NCBI RefSeq assembly: GCF_000590925.1
Contig: NZ_CP004372.1
Coordinates: forward strand, 1,035,001 to 1,099,000
Length of the DNA stretch: 64,000 nt
Direction: 5' to 3'
From: Roseibacterium elongatum DSM 19469
Lineage (GTDB): Bacteria > Pseudomonadota > Alphaproteobacteria > Rhodobacterales > Rhodobacteraceae
Below, piece by piece: positions 1 to 10,231 of this stretch. The notes below the pieces were generated by a model, which was not told where the DNA came from, did no database searches, and worked only from the letters and a program-made list of their open reading frames with translations. A program made the translations under genes and the position numbers. Every line of letters starts with the position of its first letter. Position 1 is the stretch's first letter.

Positions 1-30
1 CTCGCCAGCTGAAGCTTTCCGGCAGGATGA

Positions 31-59
31 AAAGGGCCCCCTAACGGGGCCCTTTTTTT
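31..59. terminator. Rho-independent terminator beside maeB
   Basis: A 10-bp perfect stem (31-40 with 46-55, loop CTAAC) is followed on the plus strand by a run of seven T and preceded by A residues, so it can work in both directions. It lies just past the stop of maeB and would also end a plus-strand transcript entering from left of the window. Confidence 0.85.
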
Positions 60-61
60 GG

Positions 62-2329
62 TCACGAGTTACGCCCGATTTCACAAGCGGCCATCACCGC
101 CATGTTCAGGATGTCATTCGCCGTCGAAACGGTCGAAGCAATCTGAACCGGGTGCTGCAACCCCGTCAGGATCGGCCCGATCACGGTCGCCCCTGCCATT
201 TCCTGCATGAGTTTGACGCTGATGCTGGCGGAGTGGCGCGCCGGAACGACCAGAACATTGGCCGGGCCGGACAGACGGCAGAACGGATATTGCGCCATCA
301 CGGCCGGATTCAGCGCCACATCCACGGTCATTTCGCCATCATATTCGAAATCGACCCCGCGCTCGTCCAGAACGGCCGGGGCGCGGTGCATCTTGTCGGC
401 CCGTTCGCTGACCGGATACCCGAATGTCGAAAAACTGACGAACGCAACACGCGGGTCCAGCCCCAGCTCACGGGCCACATGGGCACCACGCTCGGCGATA
501 AGGGCCAAGTCATTGTCGTCGGGCCACTCGTTCACCAGCGTGTCCCCGACGAGAACGATCTTACCCTTGTGCAACAGGGCCGTGATCCCGACGGCGCCGT
601 CGGAGGCGCTGGCATCGAACACCTTGCCGATCAGTTCCAGCACATGTGCCGATTTGCGCGTGGCGCCGGTCACCAAGGCGTCGCCATGGCCGTGTGCCAG
701 CATCAGGGAGGCAAAGACATGTCGATCCCGCGCGGCGAGTTTATGGATGTCGTGCCGATCGAACCCTTTTCGCTGCAACCGTTGGTACAGAAAGGATTTG
801 TAGCTTTCGAGATGCTGCGTATTGGCGGCATTCACGACCTCGAGCTCACGCACCGCATCCGCAAGGCCGGCGGTCTCGAGCTTTTCCTTGACGTCGGCTT
901 CGCGCCCCACGACCAGCGCCTTGCCCAAGCCGTTTCGCTGATAGGCGACGGCGGCACGCAACACGCGCACCTCGTCCCCTTCAGCAAAGATCATGCGGGC
1001 CTGCGCGTTCCGGGCACGGGCATAAATGCCCTGCAGGATCGAACTGGTCGGATCCATGCGGGCGCGCAACTTGTCGGCATACCCATCGAGATCGACGATC
1101 GGACGCCGCGACACGCCTGTATCCATCCCGGCGCGGGCCACGGCCGGCGGAACGGTGTAGATCAGGCGCGGATCGAACGGCGTGGGGATAATGTAGTCGC
1201 GTCCAAAGCTGAGCTTGCGGCCATAGGCGATTGCGACCTCGTCGGGTACATCCTCGCGCGCCAGGGCGGCAAGGGCCTCGGCGCAGGCGATCTTCATCTC
1301 GTCATTGATGGCGCGTGCATGAATATCGAGCGCCCCCCGAAACAGATACGGAAAGCCCAGAACGTTGTTCACCTGGTTGGGGTAGTCCGACCGACCAGTG
1401 GCCACGATGGCATCGATACGAACCTGATGAGCCTCTTCCGGGGTGATCTCGGGGTCGGGGTTGGCCATGGCGAAGATGACCGGGTTGTCGGCCATGGATT
1501 TCACCATGTCCTGGGTCACCGCACCCTTCACCGACACCCCCAGGAACACATCGGCCCCCTCCATCGCCTCTTGCAACGTGCGCAGGTCGGTGGCGACGGC
1601 ATGCGCCGATTTCCACTGGTTCATGCCGGCCGTGCGGCCCTGATAGATCACGCCCTTCGTATCACAGACGATGCAATTCTCGTGCCGTGCGCCCATCGCC
1701 TTGAGCAACTCGATACAGGCGATCCCGGCGGCCCCGGCCCCGTTCAGGACGATCCGGCAATCCTCGATCTTCTTGCCGGAGATATGCAAAGCGTTGATCA
1801 GCCCGGCGGCACAGATCACGGCCGTACCGTGCTGATCGTCGTGGAAGACGGGAATATCCATCTTCTCCTTCAAGGTCTGCTCTATGATGAAGCACTCGGG
1901 CGCCTTGATATCCTCGAGGTTGATCCCGCCGAAACTGGGGCCCATCAACTCGACCGCCTTGATGAATGCGTCCGGGTCCTCGGTATCCAGTTCGATATCG
2001 ATGGCATTGACGTCGGCAAAGCGTTTGAACAGCACCGCTTTGCCCTCCATCACCGGTTTCGACGCCAAGGCCCCAAGATTGCCCAGCCCCAGAACGGCCG
2101 TCCCGTTCGAGATCACGGCGACCATGTTGCCCTTGGTGGTGTAGTCATAGGCGGTTTCGGGGTTCTGGGCGATCACCTCGCAGGGCACGGCGACGCCGGG
2201 CGAATAGGCAAGGCTGAGGTCGCGTTGCGTCGCCATTGGGGTCGAGGCGGAAACGTCGATCTTCCCGGGTGTGGGATCCAGATGGTAGGCCAGCGCCTCA
2301 TCCCGTGTGATCCTCGTTTTTTCGGCCAT
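62..2329 (-). CDS. maeB: NADP-dependent malic enzyme with C-terminal phosphotransacetylase-like domain
   Basis: Oxidative decarboxylation of malate to pyruvate with reduction of NADP, a cytosolic anaplerotic and NADPH-supplying step. The 755-residue protein has the hybrid MaeB layout: a malic enzyme part (about residues 15-430) and a phosphotransacetylase-like part (about 430-755), which in this family is regulatory, not catalytic. Visible motifs are the malic-enzyme signature FHDDQHGTA at 162-170 and a Rossmann glycine motif GAGAAG at 197-202. Length matches the family. It starts with ATG and is divergent from mutS, with about 125 bp between them that must hold both promoters. I see no operon partner. 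Assignment is secure; NADP preference is from family knowledge. Confidence 0.96.
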   Translation of the reverse strand: MAEKTRITRDEALAYHLDPTPGKIDVSASTPMATQRDLSLAYSPGVAVPCEVIAQNPETAYDYTTKGNMVAVISNGTAVLGLGNLGALASKPVMEGKAVLFKRFADVNAIDIELDTEDPDAFIKAVELMGPSFGGINLEDIKAPECFIIEQTLKEKMDIPVFHDDQHGTAVICAAGLINALHISGKKIEDCRIVLNGAGAAGIACIELLKAMGARHENCIVCDTKGVIYQGRTAGMNQWKSAHAVATDLRTLQEAMEGADVFLGVSVKGAVTQDMVKSMADNPVIFAMANPDPEITPEEAHQVRIDAIVATGRSDYPNQVNNVLGFPYLFRGALDIHARAINDEMKIACAEALAALAREDVPDEVAIAYGRKLSFGRDYIIPTPFDPRLIYTVPPAVARAGMDTGVSRRPIVDLDGYADKLRARMDPTSSILQGIYARARNAQARMIFAEGDEVRVLRAAVAYQRNGLGKALVVGREADVKEKLETAGLADAVRELEVVNAANTQHLESYKSFLYQRLQRKGFDRHDIHKLAARDRHVFASLMLAHGHGDALVTGATRKSAHVLELIGKVFDASASDGAVGITALLHKGKIVLVGDTLVNEWPDDNDLALIAERGAHVARELGLDPRVAFVSFSTFGYPVSERADKMHRAPAVLDERGVDFEYDGEMTVDVALNPAVMAQYPFCRLSGPANVLVVPARHSASISVKLMQEMAGATVIGPILTGLQHPVQIASTVSTANDILNMAVMAACEIGRNS

Positions 2330-2456
2330 CCGTTACCCCGTGCTTGCTGGTTCGACACGTCATAGCGGGCACAAAAAGCCACGACAATGACGGCTTTGCC
2401 GCTTCAATCCCGACGCCGGCTTTCGTAGGGTCGCCCAGCCGAAACGGGGGAAGGGC

Positions 2457-5096
2457 ATGACCGCACAAGTCACGCCGATGATGGCGCAGTATCTGGAGAT
2501 CAAGGCGCAGCATTCCGATGCGCTGCTGTTCTACCGGATGGGGGATTTCTACGAGATGTTCTTTGACGACGCCGTGGCCGCGGCCGAGGCATTGGACATC
2601 GCGTTGACCAAGCGTGGCAAGCATAACGACGCCGACATCCCGATGTGCGGTGTCCCTGTGCACAGTGCCGAAAGCTACCTTCTGACCCTGATCCGTAAAG
2701 GGTTTCGCGTGGCGATCTGCGAACAGATGGAGGACCCCGCCGAGGCGAAGAAGCGTGGCGGATCAAAGGCCGTGGTACGTCGCGAGGTTGTGCGCCTCGT
2801 CACGCCCGGCACCTTGACCGAAGACAGCCTTCTCGAGGCGCGGCGTCACAATTTCCTGGCGGCCTATGCCGAGGTTCGCGGGGAAGGCGCTCTGGCCTGG
2901 GCCGATATCTCGACGGGCGATTTTCGGGTGTTGCCCTGCCCGCCGGTTCGCTTGGGCCCGGAACTTGCGCGTTTGGCCCCGCGCGAGATCCTGGTGCAGG
3001 ACAGCATGGAGATTGGGCGGCAAGATGCGATCGGCGAGGTGGGCTGTGCAATCACGCCGCTGTCGCCGGGCAGTTTCGACTCTCAATCGGGGGAAAAGCG
3101 GCTGTGCGGCCTTTTCGGTGTGACGACGCTCGAGGCGTTCGGCACCTTCGGGCGCGCCGAACTGTCGGCCATGGGCGCGCTGATCGACTATCTCGATCTG
3201 ACACAGAAGGGCAGCTTGCCCTTGTTGCGGGCCCCGCGGCAGCAAGCCAGCGGCGGAATCCTGCAGATTGACGCCGCAACGCGCCGAAATCTGGAACTGA
3301 CCCACGCGTTGTCGGGCGGGCGGGCCAACAGCTTGCTGGCCGTTCTCGACCGCACATTGACGGCGGGCGGCGGCCGGTTGCTGGAACGTCGCCTTTCGGG
3401 GCCGTCCACATCGCTGGAAACCATCCGGGCGCGTCACGAAGCCGTGGCGTTTTACGTGTCTGATACGCAGGTTCGAGACGATCAGGATGCCCTGATGCGG
3501 CAAATCCCGGACCTTGATCGCGCGCTGTCACGGTTGGCGTTGGACCGTGGCGGGCCGCGTGATCTGGCGGCTATTCGCGATGGCCTGGCCGGCGCGGCGC
3601 GGCTTGCCGGGCGTCTGAGCGATATCGAATTGCCCGCTTTGCTGACCGAGGCGCGCCTTGGCCTTGAAGGTCATGACGCGCTTTGCACCATGCTGGCGTC
3701 GGCCCTGGTCGATGAACCGCCGGTTCAACTGCGCGATGGCGGGCTGATCGCCGCGGGCTACAGTGCCGAGTTGGACGAGGTGCGGACGCTGCGCGATGAG
3801 GGCCGCGGTGTCATCGCCAGCCTGCAAGCGGATTATGTCGAGGCCACCGGGGTCACCTCGCTGAAGATCAAGCATAACAACGTCTTGGGCTATTTCATTG
3901 AAACGACAGCGACCCATGCGGACAAGATGCTGTCGCCCCCCCTGTCAGAGCGTTTCATACACCGGCAAACGACGGCGAATGCGGTGCGGTTCACCACGGT
4001 CGAGCTGTCCGAGCTGGAAACACGTATCCTGAACGCAGGCAACCGCGCCCTGGAAATCGAGCGTGCGCTGTTCCAATCCCTGCGCGCGGCAATCCTGGAA
4101 TGCCATGACCGGATCGGTGGCACGGCCCGCGCCCTGTCGGAACTGGACCTTGCCGCGGCCCTTGCCCGCCGCGCCATCGAAGGGGATTGGACCTGCCCGA
4201 GGGTGAGTGAGGACCGCAGCTTTCGCATTGTCGGCGGCCGTCATCCGGTTGTCGAGGCGGCCCTGTCCCGCAGCGGCGAGGCCTTCGTCGCCAATGACTG
4301 TACGCTGACACCGCAAACCGATGGCGCGGCGATCACCTTGCTGACCGGCCCGAACATGGCGGGGAAATCGACATGGCTGCGCCAGAACGCGCTGATCGTG
4401 ATTCTGGCTCAAATGGGCAGTTTCGTGCCTGCCGATCAGGCCGAAATCGGCCTGGTCAGTCAGGTTTTCAGCCGCGTTGGTGCATCCGATGACCTGGCCC
4501 GGGGGCGGTCGACCTTCATGGTGGAGATGGTCGAAACCGCGTCCATCCTGAACCAGGCCGATGACCGGGCGCTTGTCATCCTGGACGAGATCGGGCGCGG
4601 CACGGCCACCTATGACGGCCTGTCGATTGCCTGGGCAACGCTGGAGCACCTGCACGAGGTGAACCGGTGTCGCGCGCTCTTCGCCACCCATTACCACGAG
4701 ATGACGGCCCTGGCTGCTAAACTGGACGGGCTGTCCAACGCCACAGTGGCCGTCAAGGAGTGGGAGGGCGAGGTCATCTTCCTGCATGAGGTGCGACCGG
4801 GCGCGGCGGATCGATCCTACGGCGTGCAGGTCGCAAAACTGGCCGGATTGCCCGGACCGGTGATAGATCGCGCCCAGATCGTGCTGGATGCATTGGAAAA
4901 AGGCGAGCGCGAAGGACCCGAAAGATCGACCTTGATCGATGATCTGCCGCTTTTTTCGGTGGCGCCCGCCCCGGTGGCGCGCGCGGCGGCCCCCTCGCCC
5001 ATCGAAGACCGCATTCGCGCGGTGCATCCCGACGAGATGACCGCGCGCGAAGCCTTGGACCTTGTCTACGAGTTGAAGGCGCTGATGGGCGACTGA
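2457..5096 (+). CDS. mutS: DNA mismatch repair protein MutS
   Basis: Recognises base mismatches and small insertion/deletion loops and starts methyl-independent or MutL-dependent repair. The 879-residue protein begins with the mismatch-binding domain carrying the Phe-x-Glu wedge (F31, E33 in GDFYEMFF), followed by connector, lever and clamp regions, then the ABC-type ATPase with Walker [11 protein letters not shown] and Walker [16 protein letters not shown], the signature helix region and ATHYHEM. It is slightly longer than E. coli MutS (853). The start ATG follows a purine-rich GGGGGAAGGGC ribosome-binding stretch. It ends 4 bp from the convergent grpE with no terminator that I can see between them. 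Confidence 0.98.
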   Translation: MTAQVTPMMAQYLEIKAQHSDALLFYRMGDFYEMFFDDAVAAAEALDIALTKRGKHNDADIPMCGVPVHSAESYLLTLIRKGFRVAICEQMEDPAEAKKRGGSKAVVRREVVRLVTPGTLTEDSLLEARRHNFLAAYAEVRGEGALAWADISTGDFRVLPCPPVRLGPELARLAPREILVQDSMEIGRQDAIGEVGCAITPLSPGSFDSQSGEKRLCGLFGVTTLEAFGTFGRAELSAMGALIDYLDLTQKGSLPLLRAPRQQASGGILQIDAATRRNLELTHALSGGRANSLLAVLDRTLTAGGGRLLERRLSGPSTSLETIRARHEAVAFYVSDTQVRDDQDALMRQIPDLDRALSRLALDRGGPRDLAAIRDGLAGAARLAGRLSDIELPALLTEARLGLEGHDALCTMLASALVDEPPVQLRDGGLIAAGYSAELDEVRTLRDEGRGVIASLQADYVEATGVTSLKIKHNNVLGYFIETTATHADKMLSPPLSERFIHRQTTANAVRFTTVELSELETRILNAGNRALEIERALFQSLRAAILECHDRIGGTARALSELDLAAALARRAIEGDWTCPRVSEDRSFRIVGGRHPVVEAALSRSGEAFVANDCTLTPQTDGAAITLLTGPNMAGKSTWLRQNALIVILAQMGSFVPADQAEIGLVSQVFSRVGASDDLARGRSTFMVEMVETASILNQADDRALVILDEIGRGTATYDGLSIAWATLEHLHEVNRCRALFATHYHEMTALAAKLDGLSNATVAVKEWEGEVIFLHEVRPGAADRSYGVQVAKLAGLPGPVIDRAQIVLDALEKGEREGPERSTLIDDLPLFSVAPAPVARAAAPSPIEDRIRAVHPDEMTAREALDLVYELKALMGD

Positions 5097-5100
5097 TCGA

Positions 5101-5658
5101 TCAGCCGGGGTTGGACGACACACCCACCTGGGCCGGCCGCAACAAGCGGTCATGCAGCATGAACCCCTCGGCCATCACCTGAATGATCTCGCCGGCCTTG
5201 GTGTCGGGCACGGGGGCCTCGAACATGGCTTGGTGCATCTGGGGGTCGAAGGTATCGCCAACCTCGGGCGACACGGGCGTCACGCCGTGTTTCGCAAAGA
5301 TGTTGAGCAATTCGCGCATCGTCAGCTCGACCCCTTCGATGACGCCACCGGCGATGTTGCGCTCTTCCTCGCTCGCCGCTTCGATCGCGCGCTTGAGGTT
5401 GTCATAGACCGGCAGCAAATCGCGGCTGAGCTTCGAGCCGCCGTAATGCTCGGCCTCGCGGCGGTCGCGTTCGGCGCGCTTTCGACTGTTTTCGGCATCC
5501 GCCAAGGCGCGCAACATGCGGTCGCGCAATTCGTCACGTTCGGCGCGCAGGATCTCCAACTCGACGTACGGATCTGCGGACACCTCTTCGTCCTGACCTT
5601 CGGTCAAGTCCTCTGCGGTTTGATCTTCTGCAACCTGGTCCTGTTTCGGCTCTGCCAT
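5101..5658 (-). CDS. grpE: Nucleotide exchange factor GrpE
   Basis: Co-chaperone that releases ADP from DnaK. The 185-residue protein has an acidic, low-complexity N-terminus (residues 1-35), a long coiled-coil helix with the ERDELRDRMLRALADAEN pattern (about 35-90) and a C-terminal beta domain with GVTPVSPEVGDTFDPQMHQA, typical of the family. It lies 9 bp downstream of hrcA on the same strand, so the two are probably cotranscribed; dnaK and dnaJ are not in the window. ATG start. Confidence 0.97.
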   Translation of the reverse strand: MAEPKQDQVAEDQTAEDLTEGQDEEVSADPYVELEILRAERDELRDRMLRALADAENSRKRAERDRREAEHYGGSKLSRDLLPVYDNLKRAIEAASEEERNIAGGVIEGVELTMRELLNIFAKHGVTPVSPEVGDTFDPQMHQAMFEAPVPDTKAGEIIQVMAEGFMLHDRLLRPAQVGVSSNPG

Positions 5659-5667
5659 CTTACCCTC

Positions 5668-6732
5668 TCAAGACCGGTCGGAAATCAGACGTCCGACCAG
5701 TTGTGCTGTGTAATCCACGATCGGGACAACGCGGCCATAGTTGAGCCGGGTCGGTCCAATGACACCGACCGCGCCCACGATCTTTCGGTCAGCGTTCATA
5801 TAAGGAGACACGACGAGACTGGAACCCGAAAGTGAAAACAACTTGTTTTCCGACCCGATGAAAATGCGCACACCGTCGCCTCCCTCGGTCAATTCGAGGA
5901 ACTCGGCGATGTCGCGTTTTCGCTCGAGATCGTCGAAAAGCTGGCGGATGCGGTCGAGGTCCTCGGCCTCGGATGACTCCGACAAAAGGTTCGAGCGGCC
6001 CCTGACGATCAAACGCTCGGTGCGGTCCCCCTCGTTTTCCCAAACCGCAAGACCAGACTCGATCAGGTGGTCTGCCAACGTGTCGATTTCGCGTTTTCGC
6101 GTTTCAACCTCGGCCTGCATCAGCGCGCGCAACGACGAGATCGTCTGACCCACCAAGCGCGCATTCAGGAAATTGGCCGCTTCGCGCATGGAACTGGGCG
6201 TTGCTCCGAGGGGCGGCGTGAACAGCCGGTTTTCGACATGCCCATCGGAGAAAACCAGCACGACCAAGGCCTGCTGGGGCGACAGCGATACGAACTCGAT
6301 ATGCTGAATCGGCGCTTCGTGCTTGGGCGACAAAACCAGGCTTGCCCCTTGGGTCGCAATCGACAGGGCCGAGCCCACACGATCGAGCAATCCGTTCACA
6401 TCGGCGGCATTTGATCCGAGCGTGCCGTCGATGGATGCTTTTTCCTGTGCGCTGAGGTCGCCGACTTCGAGAAACCCGTCGACGAACATCCGCAGGCCCA
6501 GTTGCGTCGGCACACGGCCAGCCGAAACGTGGGGGCTGCCCAGCAGACCGAGATATTCGAGATCCTGCATCACGTTGCGCACCGTCGCGGCCGAGACCGT
6601 TTCCGACAAGGTGCGGGTCAAGGTCCGCGACCCGACCGGCGCACCCGTTTCAAGGTATCCTTCGACAACCCGGCGAAAGACCTCGCGCGAGCGGTTGTTC
6701 AGGTCGTCGAAAATGTCTTTCTGGTCCGTCAT
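5668..6732 (-). CDS. hrcA: Heat-inducible transcription repressor HrcA
   Basis: Winged-helix repressor of class I heat-shock genes, classically acting at CIRCE elements upstream of groESL. The 354-residue protein has the N-terminal HTH (residues 10-85, with [18 protein letters not shown] and [17 protein letters not shown]) and a C-terminal GAF-like domain ending in a region with [19 protein letters not shown], which is diagnostic for HrcA. It precedes grpE on the same strand and is divergent from rph with 103 bp between. I looked for a CIRCE inverted repeat in that gap and did not see one, so autoregulation is not supported here. Confidence 0.97.
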   Translation of the reverse strand: MTDQKDIFDDLNNRSREVFRRVVEGYLETGAPVGSRTLTRTLSETVSAATVRNVMQDLEYLGLLGSPHVSAGRVPTQLGLRMFVDGFLEVGDLSAQEKASIDGTLGSNAADVNGLLDRVGSALSIATQGASLVLSPKHEAPIQHIEFVSLSPQQALVVLVFSDGHVENRLFTPPLGATPSSMREAANFLNARLVGQTISSLRALMQAEVETRKREIDTLADHLIESGLAVWENEGDRTERLIVRGRSNLLSESSEAEDLDRIRQLFDDLERKRDIAEFLELTEGGDGVRIFIGSENKLFSLSGSSLVVSPYMNADRKIVGAVGVIGPTRLNYGRVVPIVDYTAQLVGRLISDRS

Positions 6733-6835
6733 CGTCCGTCTCTGTCTTGCCAGATCCGTTCCTCTGCGTCGCCATTCGGGGTTGTCCGCCTATCGTTGGC
6801 AGATTATCCCGCGAGTGGAAAATCAGGAGATATCT

Positions 6836-7549
6836 ATGCGTCCTTCCGGTCGAAACCTAGACGAAATGCGTTCAATTTCCATCGAAACGGGGGTGATGCG
6901 CCATGCCGAGGGGTCGTGCCTGATCCGATGCGGGGATACCCATGTTCTGTGCAGCGCCTCGCTCGAGGAACGCGTGCCGCCGTTTCTGCGCAATTCGGGC
7001 CAGGGGTGGGTTACGGCGGAATACGGCATGTTGCCTCGCGCAACCCACACGCGGGGCCGACGCGAGGCCGCGGCCGGAAAGCAATCGGGCCGGACACAGG
7101 AAATCCAGCGCCTGATCGGCCGTGCGTTGCGCGCCGGTGTCGACCGGCAGGCACTTGGTGAACGCCAGATCACTGTCGATTGCGATGTGATCCAGGCCGA
7201 TGGCGGTACGCGCTGTGCCTCGATCACCGGCGGTTGGGTGGCGCTGCGCCTTGCGGTGAACAAGCTTTTGAAATCCGGTGATCTGATCACCGACCCCATC
7301 GTCGATCACATCGCGGCCGTGTCCTGCGGGATATATGCCGGGCAGGCGGTGCTCGACCTCGACTACGCCGAGGACTCCGAGGCCGGCACTGACAGCAATT
7401 TCGTGATGACCGGCAACCGGACGATGATCGAGGTTCAGGCCAGCGCCGAAGGGGCCGCCTTTAGCCGGGGGCAGTTTGAAGAGATGTTCAGCCTTGCCGA
7501 GAAAGGCGTAGCCGAGCTGGTTGCGACACAGACAGCGGCCATTGCCTGA
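6836..7549 (+). CDS. rph: Ribonuclease PH
   Basis: Phosphorolytic 3'-5' exoribonuclease that trims tRNA and rRNA 3' ends. The 237-residue product starts [13 protein letters not shown] and contains the conserved [15 protein letters not shown] and [16 protein letters not shown] segments of the family, the last carrying the phosphate-binding arginine. I chose ATG 6836 over upstream in-frame starts because it matches the family N-terminus and is preceded by AGGAG at 6825-6829; the upstream in-frame extension overlaps hrcA in the opposite strand. Its stop overlaps the start of rdgB (TGATG), indicating translational coupling. Confidence 0.97.
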   Translation: MRPSGRNLDEMRSISIETGVMRHAEGSCLIRCGDTHVLCSASLEERVPPFLRNSGQGWVTAEYGMLPRATHTRGRREAAAGKQSGRTQEIQRLIGRALRAGVDRQALGERQITVDCDVIQADGGTRCASITGGWVALRLAVNKLLKSGDLITDPIVDHIAAVSCGIYAGQAVLDLDYAEDSEAGTDSNFVMTGNRTMIEVQASAEGAAFSRGQFEEMFSLAEKGVAELVATQTAAIA

Positions 7550-8160
7550 TGCGCCGGTTCCAGGGAAAGGAATTGCTGGTCGCCACGCATAACCACGGCA
7601 AGCTTGAGGAGATTGCGCATCTTTTGGCGGATTTCGGCATCACCGTGTCATCGGCCAAGGATCACGATCTGCCCGAACCCGAGGAAACTGGCACGACTTT
7701 TGTCGAGAATGCCCGTATCAAGGCCCACGCCGCCGCCAAGGCGACCGGTCTGCCGGCGCTGGCCGATGACAGTGGAATCGAGATCGACGCGCTTGGCGGC
7801 GCGCCCGGTGTGTACACGGCCGATTGGGCCGAAACACCCAATGGGCGCGATTTCGAGATGGCCATGCGCAAAACGAACGAGGCATTGGACAAGGTAAATG
7901 CCCCTCGCCCACGCCTGGCCCGGTTCTGTTGTACCCTGGTTCTGGCCTGGCCTGATGGCCATGACGAGGTGTTCCCCGGTGTCATGGAAGGACAGGTGGT
8001 TTGGCCCATGCGGGGGGATCAGGGGCATGGGTATGACCCGATCTTTCAGCCCGAGGGGTACGACATCACCTTTGGGGAGATGGATCGCTGGGAAAAGAAC
8101 CGCATCAGCCACAGGGCCGATGCGTTCCGCAAACTGGTGACGGTCTTTGAGCCGACCTGA
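7549..8160 (+). CDS. rdgB: dITP/XTP pyrophosphatase (Ham1 family)
   Basis: Hydrolyses non-canonical purine nucleoside triphosphates (dITP, XTP) to monophosphates, keeping them out of DNA. The 203 residues carry the N-terminal substrate loop VATHNHGKLEEI, the LADDSGIEIDALGGAPGVY metal and base recognition segment and a C-terminal SHRADAFRKL. The start overlaps the rph stop by one base, and the 3' end overlaps hemW by 14 bp, so rph-rdgB-hemW reads as one operon. Confidence 0.97.
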   Translation: MRRFQGKELLVATHNHGKLEEIAHLLADFGITVSSAKDHDLPEPEETGTTFVENARIKAHAAAKATGLPALADDSGIEIDALGGAPGVYTADWAETPNGRDFEMAMRKTNEALDKVNAPRPRLARFCCTLVLAWPDGHDEVFPGVMEGQVVWPMRGDQGHGYDPIFQPEGYDITFGEMDRWEKNRISHRADAFRKLVTVFEPT

Positions 8161-9307
8161 CTGGGAAACGGCTGGGTTCGGCCTGTATATCCACTGGCCT
8201 TTCTGTCAGGCCAAATGCCCGTATTGCGACTTCAACAGTCATGTCGTCTCGCACATTGATCAGACGCGATGGGCAAACGCCTATGTCTCCGAGATCCGGC
8301 GCGTCGCATCAGAGACGCCCGATCGCGTTCTGCGCAGCGTATTTTTCGGCGGCGGAACCCCATCGTTGATGGCGCCCGAGGTCGTTGCGGCAGTGTTGGA
8401 CACGGTACGTAGCGCGTGGCCAACCGCAAATGACATCGAAATCACGCTCGAGGCGAATCCCACATCCGTCGAGGCCGGACGCTTTCAAGGCTACCGCGAC
8501 GCGGGGGTAAACCGTATTTCGATGGGCGTTCAGGCGCTGAATGACGCCGATCTGCGCGGCCTTGGACGCTTACATACCGCGGCCGAGGCAAAGGCAGCCT
8601 ACGATATCGCGCGGTCCGTGTTCGACCGCGTCAGTTTCGATCTGATCTATGCGCGACAACACCAAAGCCTGACCGACTGGTCCGCCGAACTTGGCGAAGC
8701 ACTGTCGATGGCGATCGACCATCTGTCGCTCTACCAGCTGACAATCGAGGTTGGCACTGCCTTTGCAGATCGCCAGGCGCGGGGCGGTCTGGCCGGTTTG
8801 CCCGAGGATGACCTTGCCGCCGACATGTACGAGGTCACGCAAGAGCTCTGTGACAAGGCGGGTTTGCCGGCGTACGAGATCTCAAATCATGCGGGGGACC
8901 TCGCGCAATCGCAACACAACCTGATCTATTGGAGATCGGGGGATTGGGCCGGCATTGGACCAGGCGCGCATGGCCGCTTGACGCTTGATGGCACACGCTA
9001 TGCCACCGAAACGCCACTGGCGCCCATGGCGTGGATTGGCGCGGTCGAACGCGCCGGGACTGGCGAAACCCTGAGACAGGCTTTATCGCCTGAGGATCAT
9101 GGGGTCGAATATATCATGATGGGTTTGCGCCTGCGTGATGGCGTCGAGCTGGACCGACTCCGCTGCATCAGCGGGACCAATTTAGCCCCGGATCGGATCG
9201 ACCATTTGCAAGGTCTTGGGCTGGTGGCGGTCGAGAATGGCATGCTTCGCACGACGGCGGCGGGCCGGCCTGTCTTGAATGCGATCCTTCGTGATCTGCT
9301 GATCTGA
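8147..9307 (+). CDS. hemW: Radical SAM haem chaperone HemW
   Basis: HemW-type radical SAM protein (formerly annotated as anaerobic coproporphyrinogen oxidase), which binds haem and delivers it to respiratory enzymes. The 386 residues start with the iron-sulfur motif C20-x3-C24-x2-C27 in HWPFCQAKCPYCDF. The fourth cysteine typical of true HemN (CxC) is replaced by Phe/Asn, which favours HemW. The FFGGGTPSL motif follows, then a HemN C-terminal domain. The best start is TTG 8147, in the rdgB tail; I see no in-frame ATG before the conserved N-terminus. Ends next to convergent parB. Confidence 0.93.
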   Translation: MSRPDWETAGFGLYIHWPFCQAKCPYCDFNSHVVSHIDQTRWANAYVSEIRRVASETPDRVLRSVFFGGGTPSLMAPEVVAAVLDTVRSAWPTANDIEITLEANPTSVEAGRFQGYRDAGVNRISMGVQALNDADLRGLGRLHTAAEAKAAYDIARSVFDRVSFDLIYARQHQSLTDWSAELGEALSMAIDHLSLYQLTIEVGTAFADRQARGGLAGLPEDDLAADMYEVTQELCDKAGLPAYEISNHAGDLAQSQHNLIYWRSGDWAGIGPGAHGRLTLDGTRYATETPLAPMAWIGAVERAGTGETLRQALSPEDHGVEYIMMGLRLRDGVELDRLRCISGTNLAPDRIDHLQGLGLVAVENGMLRTTAAGRPVLNAILRDLLI

Positions 9308-10231
9308 TCAGGTCACCTGCGCCGACAACAGGCGCATCAGGTCGTCCAGCTCTCCCAAGTCTTTGTAATTGATCGATATATTCCCCGTTCCTTTGGCCTC
9401 GTCATGCGAGATGGACACTTTCATGCCCAGTGCCGCGCTTAAATCGCCCTCAAGAGCGCGCGTGTCGGCGTCTTTCGACGACTGACCTTTGGCAGAACGT
9501 TTCGACGGGCCGCCCTGTGCCGGTTTCCTGGCCAGTTTTTCGACCTCGCGTACCGACAATCCCTTGGCCACCGCTTTCCGAGCCAACTCGACCGGGTTTT
9601 CCGTCGTGATCAGCGCTCGGGCATGACCGGCAGACAGCCGGCCATCGCGCAGCATATCCTGAACCTCGTCAGGCAACTGGAGAAGGCGCATCAGGTTGGC
9701 GATGTGGCTACGGCTCTTGCCCATGGCCGTGGCCAGTTGGTCCTGCGTGTGACCGAAGCGATCCATCAGTTGCCGATAACCTTGCGCCTCTTCGACGGCA
9801 TTCAGATCGGCGCGCTGGATGTTTTCGATGATCGCGACCTCCAATACTTCCGTATCGGTGAAATCGCGAATGATGGCGGGCAACTCGTGCAGTTGCGCCC
9901 GTTGCGCCGCCCGCCAGCGACGCTCGCCCGCGACGATCTGATATCGGCCCGAGTCGGCGGGATCGACCCGCAAAATGAGGGGTTGGATGACACCTTTTTC
10001 GCGAATCGATGCGGCGAGTTCATCGAGAGCCTCATCCGAGAAGGCGCGGCGTGGCTGATCCGGGTTGGCGAAAATGCGTTCGATCGGAACAAGCTGATCA
10101 GCCCTGCGCGGGCTGGTCGTTTCGACCTCTGAAGGTACTGCAGCGCGTTCGCTTTCCTCGGGCTGAATATCGGCCATCAGGGCCGACAGCCCACGGCCCA
10201 GACCTTTACGATCTCTTTTCTGCGCCATCAC
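9308..10231 (-). CDS. parB: Chromosome partitioning protein ParB
   Basis: CTP-dependent DNA clamp that loads at parS and drives origin segregation with ParA. The 307-residue protein begins KGLGRGLSALM (ParA-interacting tail), followed by the ParB/Srx CTPase domain with QPRRAF and GERRWRAAQRA (around 50-130), the central HTH (GKSRSHIANLMRLLQLP, near 160-180) and a C-terminal dimerisation region ending MRLLSAQVT. The start overlaps the parA stop (ATGA). Two perfect parS sites lie 1.4 and 3.3 kb away inside rsmG and mnmG. Confidence 0.98.
   Translation of the reverse strand: MMAQKRDRKGLGRGLSALMADIQPEESERAAVPSEVETTSPRRADQLVPIERIFANPDQPRRAFSDEALDELAASIREKGVIQPLILRVDPADSGRYQIVAGERRWRAAQRAQLHELPAIIRDFTDTEVLEVAIIENIQRADLNAVEEAQGYRQLMDRFGHTQDQLATAMGKSRSHIANLMRLLQLPDEVQDMLRDGRLSAGHARALITTENPVELARKAVAKGLSVREVEKLARKPAQGGPSKRSAKGQSSKDADTRALEGDLSAALGMKVSISHDEAKGTGNISINYKDLGELDDLMRLLSAQVT

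Noticed and set aside
152..2365. A long plus-strand open frame across maeB
   Set aside because: It is the antisense shadow of maeB; its translation shows no family similarity, while the minus strand encodes a full malic enzyme.
6733..6835. CIRCE operator expected near hrcA
   Set aside because: No inverted repeat resembling TTAGCACTC-N9-GAGTGCTAA found between hrcA and rph.
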